Source: Diplodia intermedia (taxonomy: Eukaryota; Ascomycota; Dothideomycetes; Botryosphaeriales; Botryosphaeriaceae). Taken from it: a stretch of DNA of 64,000 bases. A program made the translations under genes and the position numbers. The stretch is taken from the NCBI GenBank assembly GCA_021495925.1, contig JAKEKT010000069.1, positions 124,001-188,000 on the forward strand. Direction: 5' to 3'. This document shows, one piece after another, positions 10,535-20,612 of this stretch. The first letter of the stretch is position 1, and every line of letters starts with the position of its first letter. The notes under the pieces were generated by a model. That model ran no database searches, was not told the DNA's origin, and was given only the letters and a program-made list of their open reading frames with translations.

Positions 10535-12368
10535 ATGGCCGTCCTGAATGGAGTGTGCATACCGGAGGGCAACAATGGACAGCCGAAGGACGCCTACTCC
10601 ATGCAAGCTGAGACGAGAAAGTCTCTCGCAAGCCTGCTTCAGCTTGCGAAGACCCAGATCCCCGCCGAGTGCAGAGATGTGATCGAGAAGGCTACTTTTA
10701 CCACCGACAACACTGGAAGCCCGTACTTCCCGTGTCCCTTCAAGGAGACGGAGGCCACGTCGGCCTTGAAGGCCGTTGAGGCGGGCATGGCCGCCGCCAT
10801 TGCCAACCTGATCTACGGCGAGAAAGACAGGAAAATCACCGTCGATCTCGACCGCGCCTCCTCTTTCCTCTTCTCCGCATACCTCTCGACCGTGGCTGGC
10901 ATGAACAAGGCGCATCCGGACGTGAAGTCGAAGCTGAAAGGTCAGCCCTCCTTTGAGCTGCACAGTTGCCATTAGCTTACACAGTGTAGACACCGATCTC
11001 CTCCAAGCGCAATCCATTCTCTACCGAAGACTATCCGCGAATTTGTACGAGACCAAGAACCCGGGCGAATATTTCCACCTTCACGGTTCCCTCGAGGCAA
11101 CAACCGCCTTGAACATGGTTGGCTTGGAAGGACACAGACCCGATATGACGGATTATAAGGAGTGCATTAAGCTCATAGAAAGCCACGTCAAGCAATTTAC
11201 TGCGGAAGAGCTGGAGAAGATGAATGCGGAAAAGAGGCAAGCTGGAGTAACGGCTTTGAAGTGGGCGGAGTTCAAAGAGACGAATCACGTAAGGCGGTCG
11301 GCTGGGAGGGTGCCGGGCATGGGCTAACAAACATTATAGGGCAAGACGCTGCTGCAGGAACCCCCGTGGAGAGTCGAGCAGATCGAGTCGGATTCCCCGC
11401 CGGTGCCCTTCCCCGGCCTTTCCACCGCGGCACCAAAGCCTCAAGTTCTTGCTGGTATCAAGGTTTTGGAGCTCTGTAGAATTATCGCAGGTCCGGCAAT
11501 GGGTCGAGGCCTGTCCGAATACGGCGCAGACGTGATTAAGGTCACTGCGCCGACCCTCTCCGACGTTCCCTTCTTCCAGGTTGACGGGAACTTGGGCAAG
11601 CACACGGCGGACCTGAACTTGAAGAAGGCCGAGGACCGCAAGGTGTTCGAGGAACTTCTCGAATCTGCCGATGTTATTTTGGACGGCTACCGGCCCGGTT
11701 CGCTTGAGCGTCTTGGATACGGACCGAAGCAGCTGGTTGAGCTCACGCAGAGGCGCAAGCGAGGCATCGTTTACGTGGCCGAGGACTGCTTCGGGCACGT
11801 TGGCGAGTGGGCAGGCAGGCCAGGATGGCAACAGATTGCGGACTGTGTGACAGGCATTGCATGGGCGCAGGGCGAGTCCATGGGTCTCAACGAGCCGGTT
11901 GTTCCCCCATTCCCCATGAGCGACTACGGCACTGGGTGCATGGGCACCATCGCCGCGCTCGTCGGGTTGTACAAGCGCGCCAAGCACGGCGGATCTTACC
12001 ATGGAACAACTTCGCTCTGCCAGTACGACATCTTCCTCCTGCAGCAGGGCCTCTATTCGAAGGAGTTGATGGAGACTCTCCGGAAGGTGCACGACCCGGC
12101 ATTCTTTGAGCTGAGGCATTACGACTCGGTGGACGAGGTCGGCAAGCGCGCGCTGAAGACGATGAGACTCACGCACCCCGAACTGTTCGAGAGCAAGCAT
12201 CTTTTCGAGAGCTACAGCAAGGGGTTCGATGCGCCTGTCAAATTCGTCAGGCCGGTGTCGGAAGTCGAGGGCACGTGGAATGGCTTTTTGCGCCAATCAA
12301 GGCCAAACGGATTCGACGCGCCGACGTGGCAGGACTGGGAGGTTGACGAGGAAATGCTGAAGTGCTGA
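10535..12368 (+). CDS. CaiB/BaiF family (class III CoA-transferase-like) protein
   Basis: Three exons, 10535-10940, 10990-11288 and 11340-12368, with introns of 49 nt (GTCAGC donor) and 51 nt (GTAAGG donor, GCTAAC branch); phases 1 and 0; 577 residues. The CaiB core begins near residue 265 with VLELCRIIAGPAMGRGLSEYG and includes the family-typical LNLKK and VILDGYRPGSLERLGYG motifs. About 235 residues precede it, a length usual for this fungal subgroup. Class III enzymes transfer CoA between carboxylic acids through an Asp in an R-P-G-[FY]-D motif. Here the motif reads RPGWQQIADC, with Gln399 where Asp is expected. Either the chemistry differs or the protein is not a CoA transferase. The cytosolic or mitochondrial site is unclear. 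The family call is firm, the reaction is not. Confidence 0.88.
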
Positions 12369-12853
12369 GTGCATTCCGGATGGTGGCCTGCATGTCTGGG
12401 ACGAAGGCGTTTATTCCCTAATAGTAATGTCGTCTGCGGTGCTACATAGTACAAATGCAAACATGAACGAAGCGGCCAAAGGCCAGGCCGGGGCTGAGAG
12501 CATGACCGAGTGTTTCAACAACGGGGCCAGACTGTCGACCGATCTTCATGGATGGCGGACATTGGCCGGGGCCCGCACGGGAAGCACCGATTGGGCGGTT
12601 GGATCCATGTTTTTGCTTGATGTCACAGCGCGGGGAGCGAGCATCGACGGGCCGACCAGCAGCGATCGCGGTGCTGGCGATGGACCTGCGCAAATCATGC
12701 TGCCCGACACCAACACTCCGCCCTCGCCCTCACGCCTCCGTCCCGACGTCCGCCAGCCCGTCTCTCTCCCTCCGCAGCTTCACCTCTGGCATGGGGCTTG
12801 CGCGACTCGGCGCCCGCAGCAGACAGTAGCTCCAAACGGCCACGTATTTGGAC
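12369..12853. other. intergenic, CaiB-like 3' flank and sec39 promoter
   Basis: 485 bp between two tandem plus-strand genes. A C/T-rich stretch at 12700-12780 precedes the sec39 start and fits a 5' leader. No extra gene seen. Confidence 0.6.
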
Positions 12854-15744
12854 ATGGCCAGCATCCAACAGCTCTCGCCAGCCCACTGCGTGCTGCTTGC
12901 AACCCACTATGCCGCCGAGTCCCACGTCGATGCCCTGCGCTCCCTGTCGCTAGCGAGACCCGATGCCTTCTCCCCGGAGACGCTGTTGCGCATCTTGCTC
13001 ACCTTCCTGCCCGAGAGCGCCGAGCCACCGACCTACAACACCTACGCCCAAGAGGTCGCCTCGCGCTTGTACACGCAGCAGCGCCCCCAGATCGATGTCG
13101 ATCCCACTCCCGTGAAAGAGCTTTCCGATTCGCAGGCCCAGAAGCGCGTCAACAAGCTCGACCTACTTCCTCTAGCACACGCGTCGTGCGCCGACCTTGA
13201 CGCCGACCTCCTCACGCTTTTCCTCATACACCGCGCGTATCGCATAGATGCAGAGACCGGCCTGCTTGCGCTGGTTCCGCCACTGGTTGATCCCTTCCTC
13301 GACCACTCCCAGCACCTGCGCGCATGGTTCATCTCAACCGTCCTTCCGCTCCTCCGGCTGGATTTCGAATACTACCCGCACGACAGCTCTGCGACATCGC
13401 TAGAGAAATTTGGAGACATTCAGGGTTCAACCGGTGTAGAATTTTTGGTGCGGAAAGCGGAGGAAGCAAGTGTCGGGTCAGATGGCGAGGACACAACAAT
13501 AGCCAGGGACATCAAGGGCATCGTGGGCCCGTGGATGTACGGCTTTGACCAAAGAAAGAGTCGGAAAGTGCACGCAATTGCGCGCCGGCGCTCGTCCGTC
13601 GCTTCAGTCGCGGAGCAGATCCACCAGGGCGATAACGCTGCGCCGGGGGCTACGAAGAACCATCATGACTGGGAACATGTCTATGCGTGGATGGTGCGCA
13701 AAGCACCGCGACGGTTTGATCTCATTAGCAGTGCCGTGGAATACTGGGACGGGCCAGGAGACGTTGACCTTGGCGGATACGAGGATCCGAGCCGCCAGGA
13801 TGGTCTGGACGAAGAACTCCAGAGTCACCTGGAAAGGCGGTATGCTCAGACGGCCTTTGCTGCCGTCTATTCTGTCGAGGACGACAGCAAGGCCATGATT
13901 GAAGCTACCCACGGCGTTCTCGTGCGCTTGGCTCAGATCATGGACTTCGTTCCTCCTCCGGATCTAGCCTCAAGCGTGGAAATGTTACCCAAGATCGATG
14001 GCCGCACAAGCGTTCTCCACGGAACTACACCTGCCATTCTGCAGCCTGATACCCTTCTTAACGTCGACCATCCATTGACTGTCCCTACAGTAGAGACGTT
14101 TGGTCTTCTTCAAATATTCGTGTACTCTGCCTACCTTCTAGCCGACCTGGGACATCCGATAGCTATAAACAACTTGGCCAAGTTCCGCTTCCATTCCGAT
14201 GAGGATGATCAACTCCAGCTGGTCACCAAAATCCTCAAGAGCCTCGTCAACAGGCCCAAATCGGACGAGGAAATGTGGAAATCAGCCCGCAACAAACTCC
14301 TCTGGCTCTGGAATTGGGGCATGGATCCGACAGAGGAGCACGCCGCGAACGGCCCTGGTGTCTTGGGGAAAATCGCGAGGTTCTCGTTGGAAGAGGTGAT
14401 ACTCACATCACTTCTTACGGATGGTCAACTCCAGCTAGCCATGGACATCTATCTACCGGACGAGCGAGGGCGTGACCATTTGCAAGACCAGGACATCGAA
14501 GAATGCGTTCTCCGCCAGGTCATGCAATACTACGACAACGCAAGCAACGGCAATGTCACTCGTGGAGGTATGAAGAAAGCCTTAGATATCATGACCGCCT
14601 TCCAACCCTATTTTTCGGACTCGCCCGCCTTTCTCGCAACAGAAGCTCTGCTCGCTGCTACCCATTCCTTGTCGTTTTATTCTTTGACGCTTCAACATGG
14701 CGTCCCCTTCCTACCAGTCAACATCAGGATCAGCGAGGATCCCATCTCTCTGATTTCGAAGGTTTTGGAGCAGAACCCAAGGAGTTACTCCAAGCTCGAC
14801 GACTTGGTCACCATTGGGCAGAATTTGGTGGCTGCACGGACGCTAGAGAGAGACGGTCCCCTGATCGACGAGCCAGAGTTCGATACAGAAGAGCGCAAAA
14901 GGGCGGCTTCGCGCCGTGTCATGGGCATGGCGATCGAGGCAGCGCTAGCCGAGGACGACTTCGAAACGGCTTATTCCTTTGTCGTCAACCGCCTTAACCC
15001 CTCATTTGATCCGATCGCATCTGGGGACTCCTCAGACACCAAGCATCAGGTAGACGACATATCCTGGAGAGCCGCGTATCTGGCCGGACGTCATCGTAGC
15101 CCCAATAGCTCCTTAGCTTCGTCACAGGCCACGGTGGCTGGCTCACCTGCTCTCCGTCGGCTGGAGCAGCGCATGGAGCTGCTCTCCCAAGCATTGCTTC
15201 TGGCTCCGCCCTCGTCGGTGCCTGAAGTGCTGACGGCATGGCGCCGCTGTGAAGAGGAGATGGCGGCCCTCTTGGCACAAGAAACTGAAGAAGAAGAGCG
15301 GTTCAACGATCACGCCGACCGCAGGGCCCCCGGCGCCTTCCCTACCCAGGCAACCTATGTCCAGCCTCGCAGGGAGGTCGGGCGAAACGCGACAGAAGAA
15401 GCGCCGATAGGACTCTTCGACGTGGCACGAGGCGCTGCGGCGGCGTTCAGCAAATCGGCGTTCCCACTGCGTGCCGGGGCTACCAGCCGTACAAGCCAGA
15501 GCGGCGGCGGCCAGGAGAGCAGCAGGTCCTCCCTCGACGCGTCGCGGAACCTGTCCATTGCGGATAGCGATCCGGGTAGCGGTGAGGAAGGAAGGGTGAG
15601 GAAGAGAGACATGGTGACTAATGCGGTGACGGGTGGGCTGGCTTCCGGACTGGGCTGGGTGCTGGGTAAGTCTTTCTCCCTCCTTGTTCGATGCATGCTA
15701 ACTTCTTTGCAGGTGCCACGCCGAATCAGCCAGGGAACAAGTGA
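12854..15744 (+). CDS. sec39: Sec39-domain protein, Golgi-to-ER vesicle tethering
   Basis: Exons 12854-15665 and 15713-15744 joined by a 47-nt intron (GTAAGT, branch GCTAAC, TTTGCAG, phase 1); 947 residues. The protein is a long helical repeat protein. The N-terminal motif LSPAHCVLLATHYAAES and the central and C-terminal helical region fit the fungal Sec39 family. The short second exon encodes only a ten-residue tail. Sec39 is a subunit of the Dsl1/NRZ tethering complex on the ER membrane; with Dsl1 and Tip20 it captures COPI vesicles. No signal peptide or membrane segment is expected or seen. The acidic, Ser-rich C-terminal 130 residues are probably disordered. Start at 12854 is the first ATG of the frame; a TTG six bases upstream is not credible in a fungus. 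Confidence 0.88.
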
Positions 15745-16514
15745 CGACGTGCTCATGCAAGCTGATACCAAGTGGTGACTTTAGATGAGCGGGTGTCTAC
15801 CAACACCCGACTACCAGTAACGAAAACATATAATGTTGTGAGAGCAAGCAAATGAATTCAATGCGACTGCTGTTGGAATGGCGAGGTTGGTTCAGGAATC
15901 CACCGACCAATGCACCTACAGTGGTACGTGAATGCTTCCAACATGTCCGAAACTCCTTTTGGCGGAGCCTTGATCGGGTAGGGGGATGATGGATGCGTAT
16001 TGCGTGATGCTTCCTCGCCCGCAGCTGCCCGCCTGGCTCCTGTGCCCGCATCCGATGGTCGACGTGGGCATCGGAAGCTGACTAATGGATTGACGCGGAC
16101 CTCCGCTCCTCGCGCGGGAGACGCGCGCGTGGGCCGAGGGTGCGTTTCCATCTGCCTAACTTTTGGCTTTGGCCATTCGGATGCCTTGGCCTTGCGTATG
16201 ACGTCGGACGGTATCGCTCGACGACTTTTGAGCTCCTCCCGTCGGTCCTTCATTGCTGAGCGGAACGTGTCCAACACCACCACCTTTTCCCACCCATCTC
16301 AAACCCCGCGCCGACGTCACCACCCGAGATAACCGAAATCTCGCTACAACGCCGTTTCTGTCTCCATCATCGACAACAGGTCTGTGCCGCTGCCACACAC
16401 GCTCTCTCGCCACATTTGTCTGTCCACATCCTTACCGGGAAGAAGACAGCAAGAGTGAATCCCGTCGCAGAAGAGCACGGAAGGAAAGAAAAGAAAAGAA
16501 CAAAAAAGAAAACT
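15745..16514. other. intergenic, sec39 3' flank and SnoaL-like gene promoter
   Basis: Purine-rich DNA (AAGAAAAG-type) immediately upstream of the next start codon fits a fungal 5' leader. Nothing else recognised. Confidence 0.55.
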
Positions 16515-17249
16515 ATGGCGCACTCGTACGCATCCGAGTACCCGGCCGGCATCGACTTCGACCCGGCCTACAAGCAGTTCTTCGAGGACTTTTACGCCAC
16601 CTCGGACACGCCCGGCGCCCACGACAAGTACGCCGACAACTTCACCGACGACGCGACGTTGATCATGGCGTCCAAGACGGCGAAGGGCAGGGACGGTGCG
16701 GTTTGACCTTTTTTTTTCTTCCTTCCTTTCTTCCCTCCCCCCCTCCCCACCCGACCCTTCTTCCCATTCTCCGCTGGCGGCTTGGCGGCGCCAGACGCAG
16801 GACTTCTTTCGGTTTGTTGCCGGATGTTAACGTATCGTATTTGCGCATGGTTGCAGAAATCATCGCCCTCCGCCACGCCATGTGGGAGAAGGTGGCCGCG
16901 CGCACGCACTCGCCGCTCAAGATCTTCCCCGCCGCGGACGAGGCCATGCTGCACGGCGTCGTCGCGTACACGCTCAAGGACGGCGGCGGCCGCCGGGCCA
17001 GCGTCGACTGGGCCGCGCGCGCGAACCTGGTCAAGGGCGACGACGGGAAGGTCCGGATGCGGTTCTATCAGGTCTATTTGGTGGGTTGTGTGCTGTCCAC
17101 CTTTTTTTCCGTCCTTTTCCTCCCTCCCTCCCTCCCCCCTCCTCTGTCTTTTGGAAGCGGTTGAGGTTCGCGGCTGTGTTTAAGAGGTTTGGGGTGCTGA
17201 CTGGCCGGTTGCGGTTTAGGATACTGCGGCGCAGCAGGCCGCGAAATAG
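16515..17249 (+). CDS. SnoaL/NTF2-like small protein
   Basis: Three exons, 16515-16695, 16857-17080 and 17220-17249, with unusually long introns for this window (161 and 139 nt); phases 1 and 0; 144 residues. Sequences such as FFEDFYATSDTPGAHDKYADNFTDDATL and the second-exon stretch with MWEKVAARTHSPLKIFP fit the cone-shaped alpha+beta barrel of the SnoaL-like/NTF2 superfamily. Members bind or turn over small ligands, and fungal single-domain versions mostly have no known substrate. No signal peptide. The last exon encodes just nine residues after the split (DTAAQQAAK) and relies on a good TTTAG acceptor. The gene call is good, the biochemical role unknown. Confidence 0.8.
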
Positions 17250-18398
17250 GTGTTTGGGGCTTCTCAAGTTGAAGGCAAAGGAGGGGAGGGGAGAAGAGAA
17301 GGAGATCTTCTTGCGGAAGAAGAAAAAGAGAAGAGGCTGGAATGACCTCTCTGCCTTTGCACTCTAAAATCCAACATCCATTGTATATCCACGCAACCTT
17401 CTTGCATTTCTGTCCACCGCATCGGTTCAATGGGATGGGTTCCCCACCGAACGACCTCTCCTCTTTGCGCGCGCGACAACCCTCGGACTCGCCCGGCGCG
17501 GTTCAGTCGCACCCATCAGGTGGACCCGCAAGCGATCTTTCCAAGTTTGCGTATGGGAACTTGCCGCCGTCTCCCACAATCGGTCCATGCGAGAGATTCA
17601 CGATAAGGGGGGAAGAGGAGTTCTGCTCCTTAATTTTGTACAGACCTCCCGGCCTAAACAAACCACTTGAATGAAACAAGATTGACATTTCATGCACGAG
17701 GAGACCACCCGCCACCCCCCTGATCAATGGACCGTGCTTCAAACACCGCTCTGACTTCGGCCTTCCACTTTCGAGAGATGCGGAAATATGTCGAGTCGCT
17801 TGCGGAGAGAAAAACAGAAGGAAGGGGGGAGTCGACGAATACGGGCGAACGTCATGCGTAGGAAGAGAGGGGTGTACGATTGGCCGCAACGATGCTTCCA
17901 TCTCGACGTCGCGGTGAAGTCATGACGGAAAAATCATCCGAGACATCACCTTTGCCCGATGCTAACGCTGAACGGCGAGGAGAAAAATTCCGATCTGCCA
18001 TGTGCAACGTCTACGAAGAAGCGGAGATCTTTGTCTCTTATCTTACAAGCAACCAGTACCAAGTGCATGGAATGCGAGACACCACCGAAAACAGTAACAG
18101 AGATCTTTCCAGTATATATGCTTCTCTCTCTATGCAAACGAAGGAAATAAGAAACTATGCAGCTACGAGTCTATCCAAAGCTCAAACGAAAACGAAACCC
18201 TAAGATGATACAAGAATGGACAGTACGGCCGAATCGAACACGCACAAAGATGGGTATCATTCGCGGAGAACCAGGTAACTTTGGAAAAAGCAAGCAAATC
18301 CCCCAACAAATGAGAACCGAGCCAACAAGGGTTTGTGACTAGCGAGTGACAGCGCCGATATATGCAAGATGATGCTGGATGATTCTCAACGTGGTCCC
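17250..18398. other. intergenic between convergent genes
   Basis: Space between the stop codons of the SnoaL-like gene (+) and the sterol acyltransferase gene (-). Lower GC than coding DNA. Only short unrelated open frames, no recognised gene. Confidence 0.6.
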
Positions 18399-20188
18399 TT
18401 AGACCAAGACGTACAGGGCGCACATCATGGACAGACCAAGAACCATGGAGCACCAGAAGAGAACGTTCTACAATGGGTTAGCTTGACACTATAGCCGAGT
18501 TGTTGAATTGGCTTACGTTGAGGAGAGTCCGGCCTCTGACGGGCTTGCTCCGCTGCACCGCAACGATGGGAATCTGGAGCATCATGGCGAAGGCTCCGTA
18601 GCCACGCAGCTTCTTGGTAATGCAGCCCATGACAAGCTCGTGAGCGGCGGCGCTGATGAGGAAGGTGATGACTGTGGCGGTCGAGCGAGAGAACTTGTGG
18701 CGGGAGGCGGAGTAGACGTGACGGCGGAGGAAGCGGTGAACGGGGACGTTCCATTCACGCGAGAACTCAAGCCAGTCGCAGCTGTTCCACCAGTCGGAGT
18801 AGAAGTGGCGGTCCGCAAAGCCTGTTCAGTGTCAGCAATCGAGGCAACATCTCAGATGGAAAAGCAGGCTTACACGTCATTTCGGCAAAAGCGCCGAGGG
18901 CGTACTCAAAGATGACGAGGAAAACAAGTAGGAAGATGGCAGTAAAGGGAAACAGCAGCCTGCTAATGGTCTCGAGCACGATAGTGGTACGGCCTCCAAA
19001 GGAGCCGGGAAGTTCAAGCTCTGCGGCGGCAATGTCCAGCGAGGGCATGACGTATGCCTCAGTGATGAAAGTCAGAAGGAAGATGCAGCCGAACACAGCC
19101 AATGTCTTGTAGGCCAGTTCCGATTTCCTGATGCGGTCGGTACGGGGGTACTCGAGCTCGTAGCAAAGCGTGGGGCAGAAAAGATAGTCGATGTAGTTCG
19201 CGAGCGTCAGGTTCTTGGGATAGGCGACGTTACCAAGCGGCGAAACAAGCTCGCGTGCGAGATCGTCACGCAAGTGTGCGAGGGAGTCGTCGTTGCCCCG
19301 GAGCGCGTCTTCTTTCTCATCCTCGGGCGTGAGCTGGTTGAGGTGGGTTTGCGCGGTGGGATACTTCCTGGCGGCGGCCATTGAGGCAGTCTCGGGATGG
19401 TCGAGCTCCTTGAGGCGGTGCCTTGTCTCGCTAAGGTGGCCGTTGTAGAAGGCATACGAGTGCATCTTCATGTACATGACAAGATAGTGCAGGATGAAAA
19501 AGACCTGGGCGGTCCAGGTCCAGCCACGAAGGAAGGGCCACAGAGTCCAGAAGGTCATCCACACACCCTGGTATATGCTCTGGATCAGCATTCCGTTCTT
19601 GCCCCAGCGCAGGTCCGGCGCGCCGCCGTCGTAGAGCTTGTGGAGCGGCAGGCTAATGGCCGTCGAAGCGCACATGATCAGGTCGCTCAGGCCCATTTCC
19701 CAAATGTTGGCGGTAAAGGTGTTCCATTGGCGAATCGAAAGCGGATAGCCCGTCTCCTTGTAGTGGCCCACCATGTTGGACAAGACCATGATGGCGAGGC
19801 CAACCCAGAACAGCACGAAGAAGCCGCGGAAGTCACGGTACTCGCTTTGGGGATCGAAGTGCGAGACACGGGCGGCATAGTCGATGGTGGGGAAGATGCG
19901 CCGCTTCTGCTCGGCGCGAATCTGCTTGCGGGCAGTGGAGGTGGCGTGCACCGAAGGGGGCGCGTCAGGAGGGACAGGTGTCGACCGGCCGCTGTTGCAA
20001 TCGTGTTAACTTGGGTCCCCTTTTCGGGCGAGAGCCACGACTTGCCTGGAGATGCCCGAGGGCGGAGCCTCGTCGTTGAGGGTCCGCAGCAACTGGGGAT
20101 TCTCGGGCTTCCTGGCGCGCGGCTGGGCGATTTCTGGCATCGCATCGCCATTGGCCGCGGCGGGCTCAAAGGAAGTGGTGGTGGACAT
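18399..20188 (-). CDS. are2: sterol O-acyltransferase (MBOAT, Are1/Are2 type)
   Basis: Four exons: 20046-20188, 18874-19991, 18517-18821 and 18399-18467; 544 residues, usual for the family. The first intron (54 nt) has a GC donor (AG|GCAAGT); the others are GT-AG. The enzyme esterifies ergosterol or other sterols with fatty acyl-CoA in the ER membrane, for storage in lipid droplets. Visible hallmarks are multiple hydrophobic segments, the acyl-CoA:sterol motif HFYSDWWN at residues 426-433, and the catalytic MBOAT His481 in ISAAAHELVMG. The N-terminal 90 residues are hydrophilic and cytosolic. It is divergent from the AP-1 gamma gene, with 424 bp between starts. Are1 and Are2 cannot be told apart from sequence, so the symbol stands for the family. 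Confidence 0.93.
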
Positions 20189-20612
20189 CACGGTGGATCT
20201 CCGCGACGCCCGCGGGCTGGCGCAACCGGATCGAGGGCGGGAGGAGGGCGGGGCGGTCGGCGAGAGAGGGCGCGGAAGAGCTCAGCAGCTCCAGGCAGGC
20301 GTAGGGGGAGGTGTCGAGATATGGATGCGGAAGACACGGAGAGCTCGTGGCGGGCGACTCAGACAACGAGCTGATCCTGGGCGGGCGTCATCAGGGTTCG
20401 GGGGCCGGAGATAATATTAGGGCAGCCTAAAGCGGATGGCGGTCGGGGCCAGGAGGCTTGGCCACGGCGGGCACCATCACCGAGCACCAAGCTCTCCCGC
20501 TTCATGCCCTTGCACCTCTGACCGCCCGCGACCACGTCGACCATATCACTGCCGCCTCCCGCGCGCGTGCAGTCCCGCCCCTCGCCCCCGCGTCCCGCAC
20601 GACCCCGGCACC
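20189..20612. promoter_or_regulatory. bidirectional promoter region, sterol acyltransferase / AP-1 gamma
   Basis: 424 bp separate the divergent start codons, so both promoters lie here. GC-rich, no clear TATA box. Confidence 0.5.

Noticed and set aside
11334..12296. 320-codon antisense frame over the CaiB-like gene
   Set aside because: No domain; overlaps the conserved sense exon completely.
19397..20374. 325-codon frame antisense to sterol acyltransferase
   Set aside because: Composition artefact; the minus strand holds the MBOAT motifs.
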